Shown: piece after piece, positions 36,401-44,031 of the stretch | Numbering within the stretch: the first letter of the stretch is position 1 | Layout: each line of letters opens with the position of its first letter | NCBI GenBank assembly: GCA_020831765.1 | Contig: JAFIFY010000036.1 | Coordinates: 25,478 to 89,477, forward strand | Direction: 5' to 3' | Length of the DNA: 64,000 bases | Origin: Phycisphaeraceae bacterium | GTDB taxonomy: Bacteria > Planctomycetota > Phycisphaerae > Phycisphaerales > Phycisphaeraceae | Made by a program: the position numbers and the translations under genes | The notes under the pieces: model-generated | The model's database searches: none | What the model was told of the DNA's origin: nothing | The model's input: only the letters and a program-made list of their open reading frames with translations

Positions 36401-37377
36401 AACTGGTGTAGGTCGTCGGACGGCTTGCGGACGATCTTGACCACCGGCGCGTGCTTCTGGTCGAAGTCGAGCTCGACGTTGCACCGCACCGCGATCCGGC
36501 CGGTATTGGCCAGCGCTTCTGGCTGATCCTTGAAAAGCTCGGCCATCTCCTCGGGGCTCTTGACGTAAAGCTCCGGGGAGTATTTCATGCGGTTGGTTTC
36601 GCTCTTCTGGGTCACGGTCGAGACGCAGATGAGCGTGTCGTGGGCATCGTGATCCTCGCGCCGGAGGAAATGTGCATCGTTGTCGCAAACCAGCGGCAGA
36701 TCGAGTTCGCGGGCGAGCCGGATGATCAGCTCGTTAAGCGGCGCCTGCTCGGGGATATTGTGACGCTGAAGTTCGAGGAAGAAGCACGGCTCGCCCTGAT
36801 CGTTGGGGGCGAAGGTTCGCTGATGCCAGCGCGCTTCTTCGATGGCGCGCCGCCAGTGTTCCTCCCGGCCGGAGTTGTGATACCGCAGGAGATGCAGGGC
36901 CAGCGATGAGCCCAGGTGGCCGTTGATGGCGATCATGCCGCGCGAACGGGCTTCGAGCATGGACTTGTCGGTGCGCGGCTTGTAGTAGAAGCCGTTGAGG
37001 TAGGCATCCGAAGCGACCTTGACCATGTTCTTCCAGCCCTCGAGGGTTTCGGCCAGAAGCACCAGGTGAAAGCCGCCCTCGGCCACATCCCGATTCTCGC
37101 GATCCAGTGAACGCAGCGATTCCTGACGGGTCCGATCGCCGCTGAGGCCATCGACGTCAGGCGCGACATACGCCTCGATGCCCAGGATGGGCTTGATTCC
37201 CGCGGCCTTGGCGCGCGTGTAAAAGCTCACCGCCCCGAACAGATTGCCATGGTCGGTCAGCGCGACCGAATCCATGCCCAGTTCCTTGACCCGGCTAATC
37301 AGCTTGTCCAGCCGGTTGCCGCCATCGAGCAGCGAGTATTCCGAGTGAAGATGCAGATGGGCAAAGTCGCCGTTCAT
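33445..37377 (-). CDS. dnaE: DNA polymerase III alpha subunit
   Basis: The replicative polymerase catalytic subunit, 1310 residues. It has an N-terminal PHP domain (FAHLHLHSEYSLLDGG, then ALTDHGNLFGA), the C-family polymerase palm with catalytic PDIDIDM, the fingers segment with GYGFNKSHSAGYAIIAFQTAFLK, a helix-hairpin-helix region near VNRATIQNLIRCGAFDSIHG, and an OB-fold (VIVGAMIQEVRHTITKRGQNPGQKMAMLTLEDLTGKMD). The residues after the OB-fold form a long tail that ends in a basic segment (RYGGSDRRNRNQRW). The start is ATG 37377, directly before the PHP strand; the longer open frame upstream is not protein-like. It closes the accessory island on the right. Confidence 0.97.
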   Translation of the reverse strand: MNGDFAHLHLHSEYSLLDGGNRLDKLISRVKELGMDSVALTDHGNLFGAVSFYTRAKAAGIKPILGIEAYVAPDVDGLSGDRTRQESLRSLDRENRDVAEGGFHLVLLAETLEGWKNMVKVASDAYLNGFYYKPRTDKSMLEARSRGMIAINGHLGSSLALHLLRYHNSGREEHWRRAIEEARWHQRTFAPNDQGEPCFFLELQRHNIPEQAPLNELIIRLARELDLPLVCDNDAHFLRREDHDAHDTLICVSTVTQKSETNRMKYSPELYVKSPEEMAELFKDQPEALANTGRIAVRCNVELDFDQKHAPVVKIVRKPSDDLHQFTEGSSEWYQAFCAQYELLPFDGDRDPESADQLKAQCDIALRELSEAGLLWRYGQSITDDHRKRLERELGILRDKDISAYFLIVWDFVNESRRRGIPANARGSGVGTMVGYCLGLSNACPVKFGLLFERFTDPNRSEYPDIDIDMCRNGRPEIIDYVRQKYGYVAQIITFGTMKAKAAIRDAGRVMGLGIPIVNRLCKLVGDELGMTLDKALEREPELRALMEQDPLVRATMESAMKLEGLSRHSGVHAAGVVLATQPLDNIVPLAKANADKSQKDVIVTQWDGPTVEKVGLLKMDFLGLKTLSIMERTRQLIRASLDDATIRDSVPHADRLGPEDDPLDLDRIDFADQRVLELFRRGETSSIFQFESDGMKNMLRAMKPDRLEDLIAANALFRPGPMALIDDYVQRKHGRAPVPQVHEIVDRFTAETYGIMVFQEQVMQIAHELGGIDLREAYSLIKAISKKKESVINSARAQFLDGAGRRGLSSAKAGELFDLILKFAGYGFNKSHSAGYAIIAFQTAFLKTYFPIQYMAAVLSFESGNMSEVVKYMDECRRVRLPDGRQGVEVQPPDVNESFVDFTVVSAEGSAKSAARGFIRFGLGAVKNVGEKAINEIISRREEGGPFTGLFDFCERISLTAVNRATIQNLIRCGAFDSIHGVDARAALIESLDDAIASGQRVAADRASGQSSMFDMFGEQAGPADTPSSVPTLRKAVSWSTRELLENERATLGFYISSHPLKVDEHRIRGYATCNLARALNLPQDTVVIVGAMIQEVRHTITKRGQNPGQKMAMLTLEDLTGKMDAIVFSETYQKVHPQLLTGEVLLLVGRVDKVREPTQLQIQDVIPIGEAAQRLAERVRIVVEEPPNGNGDADPAGRIRSLREVLGRADTNGNGHGDHRRLNLVLHVMQDDLRIILDLPGHQVPADETSCESITAALAPFGRAELCGPAPESLARRYGGSDRRNRNQRWVPRTGSGKTEACASIDRQ

Positions 37378-37608
37378 CCTTGAACCCCTTGCCTTGAGAT
37401 CGACCTGACCGCGATGCGAACCGCGACCCATCGATGGTGATGCGTCCGCCGGCCGGCCCCGGTCGCGGGGAAACCGATTAATCCATCCAGCCAAAGATCG
37501 TCCGCCAACACAGAATCCTACGTCCCCGCGCCATGAGGGCAACCGGCGCTCGGCCGTGGATTTCCTGTCAGCAAGCCGCGCCGGATCGAACGGCCCGATG
37601 GATCGGGC

Positions 37609-37968
37609 TCATTCCTTGAGCCCGATGGAAACCCACACCAGCGGTTCAATCGAACCGGCATCGTTGGTCACTTCATGTTCGACATCGGGCGGAATGTTGA
37701 TGCTCATGCCCGAATGGACATCGAAAGTGTCCTTGCCCAGGGTCATACGGCCTCGGCCCTGGGTGAAGACATAAAACTCCGGGATCGGATGATGATGCTT
37801 CTCCATCGTCATGCCCGGATCGAGGATGCCCCAGCATGGGCCATAGGCGAAGGTGTCGGGCCGAATCCGATCCGGTTCAAGCCCGGGAAACAACTGCTGC
37901 ACGAACATGCTGTTATTGTGGGCTTTACCGAAATGCTGACGGTCGAGCTTTCCGATGTTCCTGTTCAT
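37609..37968 (-). CDS. Cupin-domain protein
   Basis: 119 residues, a single cupin_2 barrel. Motif 1 reads MEKHHHPIPEFYVFTQGRGRM (metal-binding His and Glu) and motif 2 reads INIPPDVEHEV (last His), so the metal site is complete. Such small cupins bind sugars or small metabolites or act as isomerases or dioxygenases; the specificity cannot be read. It lies 26 bases after a Gfo/Idh-type dehydrogenase on the same strand, so the two are probably cotranscribed in a sugar or cyclitol pathway (inference). Confidence 0.85.
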   Translation of the reverse strand: MNRNIGKLDRQHFGKAHNNSMFVQQLFPGLEPDRIRPDTFAYGPCWGILDPGMTMEKHHHPIPEFYVFTQGRGRMTLGKDTFDVHSGMSINIPPDVEHEVTNDAGSIEPLVWVSIGLKE

Positions 37969-37994
37969 GGCGACTCCTGATCACGGTGCCTTGG

Positions 37995-39032
37995 CTATTC
38001 GAGCTTCTGAAAAATCGATTCCATCAGTGCCACATCCGGCAGGCATGCCTGGCCCTCGGCAGCCGGTCCGCGGCCCGCCTCGATGGCTTCGATGAACGCC
38101 CGGGCCTGCTCGAGAAACGCCCACCGCACCGGCGCGACCATCCGTTGTTCGATCCACCCATCACCATCCGGCTGGAGCACCGTTACATCAGCCACTTTCT
38201 GACGGTTAAGCGGCGTGGGCAGGTCCAGATGCACGCGCCCTTTCTCGAACTGGAAGGTCGCCCATTCCTGCCATTTCGGAGCGGCACTCGGGACGCCGCG
38301 CAAGCTGACCAGCACATCACCAGCCCTGAGCACCACGAGAAACCCGCGATCCTGGTGGTGGGCGGAGACGCACTTGAGGTCATGACCGGGCAGGAGAAAG
38401 CGAAGCAGGTTGATCGTGTGGGAGTAGATATTCAGGAAGTGGTCGTAAAGATCACGTCGTGATTCGGGGAGGAACGCGGGATATCGCGGGGTGATCGGTT
38501 CGGCGGCGGCGGGTTCGTCGCTGCGTATGGGCTGCCCGGGATTCTCCAGCCAGTCGCCCAGAAAACAGGCCGCATCGATCATTCGCAGTCTGCCCAACCC
38601 ACCGCCCTCGCGAAGTTCATCCAGCTTCCGCCGCGCCAGGCGAACCCCCGGGTCGTAACGCTTCATGAACCCGCAGGCGTAACGCAAATTCCGCGAGCGG
38701 GCCAGATCGACCAGCAGTTGCGCATCTTCCAGCCGCGCGGCCATGGGCTTCTCGGTAAAGAGATGCCGGCCCGATTCCAGCACTTGTCGGCCCAGTTCAA
38801 CGTTGTGGTGGTAAGGCTGCGAAACGATGACCGCATCCACCCCATCATCCTCGAGCAACTGGCGGTGGGAGCCGTATAACCTCTTGATGTCGAAGCGGGC
38901 AGCGACTTTGCGGCCCAGTTCGGGCTTGGCCTCGGCCAAGGCCACGATCTGGCAGCCGTCGAGCTGGCGATAGCTGTGCAGATGGGCCAACTGCCCCATG
39001 AATCCCGCGCCGATAAACCCGAGTCTGACCAT
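37995..39032 (-). CDS. Gfo/Idh/MocA family oxidoreductase
   Basis: 345 residues. The N-terminal NAD(P)-binding Rossmann fold starts with LGFIGAGFMGQLAHLHSYRQL, and EKPMA (~residue 93) carries the catalytic lysine of the family. The C-terminal substrate-binding beta-sheet domain follows (~125-340), with YDHFLNIYSHTINLLRFLLP containing the conserved D..H..D-like helix. Members oxidise or reduce sugars, inositols and related compounds. It precedes the cupin gene in a likely two-gene operon. The substrate is unknown. Confidence 0.9.
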   Translation of the reverse strand: MVRLGFIGAGFMGQLAHLHSYRQLDGCQIVALAEAKPELGRKVAARFDIKRLYGSHRQLLEDDGVDAVIVSQPYHHNVELGRQVLESGRHLFTEKPMAARLEDAQLLVDLARSRNLRYACGFMKRYDPGVRLARRKLDELREGGGLGRLRMIDAACFLGDWLENPGQPIRSDEPAAAEPITPRYPAFLPESRRDLYDHFLNIYSHTINLLRFLLPGHDLKCVSAHHQDRGFLVVLRAGDVLVSLRGVPSAAPKWQEWATFQFEKGRVHLDLPTPLNRQKVADVTVLQPDGDGWIEQRMVAPVRWAFLEQARAFIEAIEAGRGPAAEGQACLPDVALMESIFQKLE

Positions 39033-39137
39033 TTATCACCGTCCCGCAATGAGCCGGGCCAAGACCGACTCCGCGCAATCAGATTACCCAATCCTGGACA
39101 TCGAGCGATCGGGACGGCGGCCAACGTGATCAGCGTT

Positions 39138-39923
39138 TCAATCCCACTTCTCGCGATGGACCAGGCGATCCACCGGCAATCGGCTTTTGGCCGGGGGCGT
39201 GTGATCGGGCGGGGCGTAGCCGACCGGTACGACCAGAATGGGCTGGATATGGGCTGGCAGGCCAAGCACCCGGCGGACGCGGCGGTCATCAAAACCCTCC
39301 ATGGGACAGGTCTCCAGCCCGGCCGCCTTGGCCGCCAGCATGAAGTTCATCGCGCACAGCGCGGCCTGCTTCGCCAGCCAGTAACGCGTCTCGATGACCG
39401 GCAGGCTGGGAACCGGGGCGAAGTATCGCAAAAGCGGGAAAAGCAGCGATTTGATAAGGCGGCCAATTCCCAGGGGCCCGGGTGAAAAGCCGATGCCCAC
39501 ATATTTTCTCAGTATCTGTTCGTATTGGGCATTGATGCCACCGATCTCCATGTCCTGGGCAATGACCAGGTCCAGATGATTGGCCGCGACCTTGCCATCG
39601 CCGACGAAGACGACGACCAGGGGGGCTTGCTCGACGGACTTCTGCCCCATGCACGCAGCCCGCAGGGCGGAGCGCCGAGCCGAATCGGTGACGGTTATCA
39701 TGTGCGTGGGCTGCAAGTTATATCCACTAGGCGCCCAGATGGCCGCTTCGAGCAGCTTTTCCCGCACGGCTTCGGGAACGGGCCTGCCCGCATCAAAGCC
39801 GCGCACCGAGCGACGTTGGCGGATCAGTTCCAGCAAGGGCTCGAGGCCGATCGCATTCATCGAAGGCGGCGACTGGCCATCGGCCTCGGGCGTCGCTGAG
39901 GTTGGGGCATTGGCCAGGGACAT
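39138..39923 (-). CDS. Nitroreductase family FMN-dependent oxidoreductase
   Basis: 261 residues from ATG 39923, which has AAGGA at the right distance; the longer open frame upstream is not protein-like. The FMN-binding signature IRQRRSVRGFDAGRPVPEAVREKLLEAAIWAPSGYNLQPTHMI is complete, and a C-terminal CPMEGFDDRRVRRVLGLPAHIQPILVVPVGY closes the fold. Family members reduce nitro compounds, quinones or flavin, or act in cofactor pathways; the role here is open. It is divergent from nuoD, with a ~400-base gap. Confidence 0.85.
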   Translation of the reverse strand: MSLANAPTSATPEADGQSPPSMNAIGLEPLLELIRQRRSVRGFDAGRPVPEAVREKLLEAAIWAPSGYNLQPTHMITVTDSARRSALRAACMGQKSVEQAPLVVVFVGDGKVAANHLDLVIAQDMEIGGINAQYEQILRKYVGIGFSPGPLGIGRLIKSLLFPLLRYFAPVPSLPVIETRYWLAKQAALCAMNFMLAAKAAGLETCPMEGFDDRRVRRVLGLPAHIQPILVVPVGYAPPDHTPPAKSRLPVDRLVHREKWD

Positions 39924-40332
39924 CAAATCCTTCCGTGTGCCGGCGTGAGTCTGTCCGGGTTGCCATCGGCTGTTCGATTCGCCGGCAATCCAGACCACTC
40001 GAATTACCGCCGGAGCGTCGGTCGCCAACCCGGACTGCCGACGGCCCGAACCCATGCGAAACCGGCTAAACCCCATGGTAGGCCGCCGGATCGACCTGGC
40101 AAGGCCGCCGGCCGGGTCAGCGATCGACCCGACGTTGTCGAGTCTGGCAAGGGTCGCCCCGCCCTACTACAATCGGCCGACTTCCGGCACCGGACCGGCG
40201 CATCGTGATTGCATGGCCGGCCCGGCAAGCGCTGGCGGCTGGCCGCCGACGGGGTCAAGCGCCCGAGGCCACCGGGCGACGCCACGCGACCGACGCTCCT
40301 AACCCCTGATCAACAGAGGATATCCGTTCAGC
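39924..40332. other. Divergent intergenic region between nitroreductase and nuoD
   Basis: About 400 bases without a supported gene. A TACAAT-type -10 lies at 40168-40173 with only a poor -35, and AGAGGA precedes nuoD by ~14 bases. A translated frame runs through it but has shadow-like Arg/Pro-rich composition. Confidence 0.35.
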
Positions 40333-41619
40333 ATGCCTTACGAGATCAAACCCTTTGATGTGGATGTCGAGACGACACCCTACGTGCGCGATCCGGATGA
40401 CCCGGAAAAGGGCGATCGCTGGACGCTTAATTTCGGCCCGCAACATCCGGCCACGCACACCACGCTTCGCATCGTCCTGGAGCTGGACGGCGAACGCATC
40501 GTCCGGGCGACCCCGCACATCGGCTATCTCCACTCGGGCTTCGAGAAACTCGCCGAGGCGCTGGACTACAACCAATACGTCACCATCGTCAGCCGGATGA
40601 ACTACATCTCGCCGATCGCCAATGACATCTGCTGGCATCACGCCGTGGAGAAGCTCTTTGGCATCGGCCTGACCCCCCGGGCCAAGGTGCTGCGGACGAT
40701 CATGGCCGAACTGGCCCGCATCCAGGATCACCTGCTCTGCATCGGGGCCACGGCTCTGGACCTTGGCGCGTTTACGGCGTTCCTTTACGGCTTCAACGAG
40801 CGTGAGCGCATCTACGACATCATGGACTACGTCGCCGGCCAGCGGTTCCATCCCGACTGGACCCGTGTCGGCGGCGCATGGCGCGATCTGCCCGATGAAG
40901 AAACCTTCAAGCGGATGGTCAAGCGGTTCATCCGCGAGCAGCTTCCCCCGGCGATCGCGGATATCGAGGGATTGCTCAATACCAATCGCATCTTCCGTGA
41001 CCGTACCGAGGGTCTGGGCATCATCACCGCCCAAGAGGCCGTCGCCTGGTCGATCAGCGGTCCTGTGGCCCGCGCCGCCGGTGTTCGACGCGACCTGCGT
41101 AAGGACGAGCCCTACCTCTGCTATGCCGACAACTGGGACGGACAGGGCACCGAGGCTGTCAAGTTCAAAGTGCCCATCGCGACCGCCGGCGATGTGTTCG
41201 CCCGGTATCTGGTTCGACACGAGGAATTAAAGCAGTCGGTCAAGATCATCGAACAGCTCATCGACAACATTCCCGGCGGGCCGCTCAACGCCAACAGCGA
41301 AGGCAAAGCGGTTCTGCCCGACAAGGCTTCGGTTTACGGCTCGATCGAGGGCCTGATCCAGCACTTTGAACTGGTGATGACCAATCGCGGCTGGGAAGCG
41401 CCCGTGGCCGAAGCCTACGGCTGCCAGGAGACGGCCAACGGCGAGCTTGGGTTCTATGTCGTCTCCGATGGTGGCCCGCGTCCCTGGCGGGCCAAGTGCC
41501 GGCCGCCCAGCTTCATCAACTATTCAATCTTCGCCAAGATGACCGAAGGTCATCTTCTGTCCGATGTGGTGGCCATTCTCGGCAGCCTGAACGTCATCGC
41601 GGCGGAACTGGACCGCTGA
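40333..41619 (+). CDS. nuoD: NADH-quinone oxidoreductase subunit D
   Basis: The 49-kDa subunit of complex I, 428 residues, which lines the quinone site. The diagnostic NFGPQHPATHTTLRIVLELDGE opens the core, followed by PHIGYLHSGFEKLAE, the conserved YLGF-like helix, and GVRRDLRKDEPY, then GELGFYVVSDGGPRPWRAKCRPPSF at the end. The C-terminal arginine region is normal. nuoE starts 34 bases after the stop and nuoF follows. nuoA, B and C are not upstream, so this is a partial cluster, and no G-type subunit follows nuoF. Confidence 0.96.
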   Translation: MPYEIKPFDVDVETTPYVRDPDDPEKGDRWTLNFGPQHPATHTTLRIVLELDGERIVRATPHIGYLHSGFEKLAEALDYNQYVTIVSRMNYISPIANDICWHHAVEKLFGIGLTPRAKVLRTIMAELARIQDHLLCIGATALDLGAFTAFLYGFNERERIYDIMDYVAGQRFHPDWTRVGGAWRDLPDEETFKRMVKRFIREQLPPAIADIEGLLNTNRIFRDRTEGLGIITAQEAVAWSISGPVARAAGVRRDLRKDEPYLCYADNWDGQGTEAVKFKVPIATAGDVFARYLVRHEELKQSVKIIEQLIDNIPGGPLNANSEGKAVLPDKASVYGSIEGLIQHFELVMTNRGWEAPVAEAYGCQETANGELGFYVVSDGGPRPWRAKCRPPSFINYSIFAKMTEGHLLSDVVAILGSLNVIAAELDR

Positions 41620-41653
41620 ACACTCCCCAAACCCTGTTGCAGGATCGCCATTC

Positions 41654-42220
41654 ATGGCCTGGATCGTCAAGAACTCCGCGGAAATGACCATCGAGCGTCG
41701 CGAGGAACCCTACCTCGATGACCAGATGAAGAAGGAACTGGAAGCCGAGGTGCTCCCCCGCTTTCCCACGCGCCAGGCCGCGACACTCCCGGTCCTGCAC
41801 GCCATCCAGGAGAAACACAACTGGCTGCCCTACCAGGCCCTGGAAGAAACCGCCGATTTCCTCGGACTCAAGCCCAGCGATGTGCTGGATACCGCGACCT
41901 TCTACGAGGAGTTCTTCCTCCAGCCCAAGGGCAGGTACCTCATCCAGGTCTGCCAGTCGATCAGTTGTGAGCTTCGCAATCATGATGCGCTGCTGGAAGG
42001 CATCAGCCGGAAGCTGGGCATCCAGCCCGGTCAGACCACGACCGATGGCAAGTTCACGCTCATGACCGTCGAATGCCTGGGCTCGTGCGGCACCGCGCCA
42101 TGTGCCCTGGTGCAGGGCCGGCTGCACGAGGATGTCAGGTTTGAAGACTTTGAAAAGGCCCTGGACAGCCTGCCGCATGAGGATGGGCGGCCCGACACTC
42201 CAGCATCCGAGCGGGCCTGA
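41654..42220 (+). CDS. nuoE: NADH-quinone oxidoreductase subunit E
   Basis: 188 residues, the 24-kDa thioredoxin-like subunit with a [2Fe-2S] cluster. The four ligands are in CQSISC and CLGSC (residues ~100-105 and ~140-144), spaced as in the family. The N-terminal helices (AATLPVLHAIQEKHNWLPYQALEETADFLGL) are typical. Positioned between nuoD (34 bases) and nuoF (32 bases), it is part of the NADH-input module. The C-terminal tail is short and acidic. Confidence 0.96.
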   Translation: MAWIVKNSAEMTIERREEPYLDDQMKKELEAEVLPRFPTRQAATLPVLHAIQEKHNWLPYQALEETADFLGLKPSDVLDTATFYEEFFLQPKGRYLIQVCQSISCELRNHDALLEGISRKLGIQPGQTTTDGKFTLMTVECLGSCGTAPCALVQGRLHEDVRFEDFEKALDSLPHEDGRPDTPASERA

Positions 42221-42252
42221 GCCCATCGATCTCCACACGGACCCGAGAACCC

Positions 42253-43611
42253 ATGGCACTGCAAGAACCCGTTCTGACCCAACGAATCCCCACGCCTCCA
42301 TTCGGCGACCCCGCCGACCGGAAGCTGATCCGCCACGAGCAATACGTCGCCTCGGGCGGCTACGCCGCGCTGCGCAAGGCGATGGAACATGAGCCCAAAG
42401 AGATCATCGAGACGGTGAAGATCAGCGAGCTGCGCGGCCGAGGGGGCGCGGGGTTTCCCGCCGGCCTGAAGTGGAGCTTCCTGCCGCCCCAGGATGGCGA
42501 GCCCCGATATCTGGCCATCAACGCCGACGAATCGGAACCGGGAACCTTCAAGGATCGTCTGCTGATCGATTTCGATCCCCACTTGTTATTGGAAGGAATC
42601 GCCATCTGCATGCATGCGTGTCAGCTCGACACGGCATACATCTACATTCGTGGCGAGTATCACCATCAGGCGAAGGTGCTGGAGCAGGCCATCGCCGAGG
42701 CGTACGACAATAAGATTTTCGGGCCCGGTACGATCATGGGCAAGGTGAACGACCGCGATCCGCGTTGCTTTGTGCATCGTGGGGCCGGCGCTTACATCTG
42801 TGGTGAGGAAACCGGACTGCTCGAATCGCTTGAAGGCAAGCGAGGCTGGCCGCGCATCAAGCCGCCGTTCCCGGCCGTGGCCGGCGCGTTCGGGCGACCG
42901 ACGATCATCAACAATGTCGAGACGCTGGCCGCGGTGGTGCCGATCATCATGCGGGGGCCGGACTGGTTCAAGAGCATGGGGGTCAAGCGTCCTGAAGGCG
43001 CCCCGCCGACCGCCCCGGCCAGCTATGGACCCAAGCTTTACGGCGTCAGCGGCCATGTGAACCGTCCGGGCGTCTACGAGGAGGAGTTGGGCATTCGGCT
43101 CGGCGATCTGATCGAGAACTACTGTGGCGGAATGCTCAATGGCAAGAAGTTCAAGGCCGCGGTGCCCGGCGGCATTTCGATGGGGGTGCTGGGTACGGAT
43201 CAATACGATGCGGTGCTGGATTTTGAAGTGGGCCGGAAGTATGCCTGCCTGGGTCTGGGCACGGCGGGCGTGATTGTCATGGACGAGGATACCGACATGG
43301 TCGCCATGGCGCGAAACATCGCGAGGTTCTTCAGCCATGAATCCTGCGGGCAATGCACACCGTGCCGCGAGGGCAGCGGCTGGATTTACAAGACGCTGTG
43401 CCGCATCGAGCAGGGAGATGGGACGACGCGCGATCTGGATATGCTGCTGGAACTGGCCGGCTCGATGGGTGCCATGCCCGGCACGACCATCTGCGGCCTG
43501 GCCGACGGCACCAACTGGGCCGTGCGGACAATCCTCAATAAGTTCTGGGACGAGTTCGAATCGCGGGTGGCCAAGTCCTCCTCGGTGGCCCTGCCCGTGT
43601 TGACCCACTGA
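42253..43611 (+). CDS. nuoF: NADH-quinone oxidoreductase subunit F
   Basis: The 51-kDa NADH- and FMN-binding subunit, 452 residues. The NADH site is LRGRGGAGFPAGLKW, the FMN region contains NADESEPGTFKDR and GAGAYICGEETGLLESLEG, and the N3 [4Fe-4S] ligands are ESCGQCTPCREG plus the later cysteine in TTICGLADG. It passes electrons to NuoE. A convergent hairpin terminator lies ~95 bases after the stop. No nuoG follows in this window. Confidence 0.96.
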   Translation: MALQEPVLTQRIPTPPFGDPADRKLIRHEQYVASGGYAALRKAMEHEPKEIIETVKISELRGRGGAGFPAGLKWSFLPPQDGEPRYLAINADESEPGTFKDRLLIDFDPHLLLEGIAICMHACQLDTAYIYIRGEYHHQAKVLEQAIAEAYDNKIFGPGTIMGKVNDRDPRCFVHRGAGAYICGEETGLLESLEGKRGWPRIKPPFPAVAGAFGRPTIINNVETLAAVVPIIMRGPDWFKSMGVKRPEGAPPTAPASYGPKLYGVSGHVNRPGVYEEELGIRLGDLIENYCGGMLNGKKFKAAVPGGISMGVLGTDQYDAVLDFEVGRKYACLGLGTAGVIVMDEDTDMVAMARNIARFFSHESCGQCTPCREGSGWIYKTLCRIEQGDGTTRDLDMLLELAGSMGAMPGTTICGLADGTNWAVRTILNKFWDEFESRVAKSSSVALPVLTH

Positions 43612-44031
43612 CCGCCACCGTGCGGAGCCTGCCTGTCCGCGGCTATGTCGGCCAATGGCCTGGACGATCCGTGATGCCGCCAGGCGGATGCCATCCAGAA
43701 ATAGAAAATGAGCCGGAGCACTGGTGTGCGCTCCGGCTCATTCGCTTTCCCCGATCGAGCATGCCACCCGGGGGCTGCTCGACCATGCTCCGCTCCGCCC
43801 GCTCGGGGGTGCCCCCTCTGTCTTCCCAACCGTTACTTCGTCGCGCGCGGTCGCGAACTTTACTCACCAGTGATTGGACCCGGCAATTTTTTCGGTGGCT
43901 CGCGTTCGCGGGCGATTCCATCGTCGATGGCTTGAATCGATCAGTAAAGACAGGCAAACCTTATCGGCCTCAGACCTGCTTGCGAACATGCAACGTTTTG
44001 AAGCTTCCACGCCATCGCGCAACGCGGGCGC
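43612..44031. other. Intergenic region between nuoF and radA
   Basis: About 420 bases between convergent genes. It contains a strong hairpin terminator (43707-43742). A further inverted repeat (GAGCATG / CATGCTC, within 43755-43795) and AT-richer stretches follow toward radA, with no coding-like frame that I can support. Confidence 0.45.
43707..43742. terminator. Bidirectional hairpin terminator between nuoF and radA
   Basis: A perfect 13-bp stem (43707-43719 and 43730-43742) with a 10-base loop lies between two convergent genes. The minus-strand side is followed by TTTCTATT, the plus-strand side by CGCTTT, so it can end transcription from either direction. Confidence 0.75.

Noticed and set aside
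34375..36411. A 678-codon open frame on the plus strand, antisense to dnaE
   Set aside because: High GC keeps antisense frames open. The dnaE frame has all family motifs; the antisense product has shadow-like Arg/His/Gln-rich composition and no domain.
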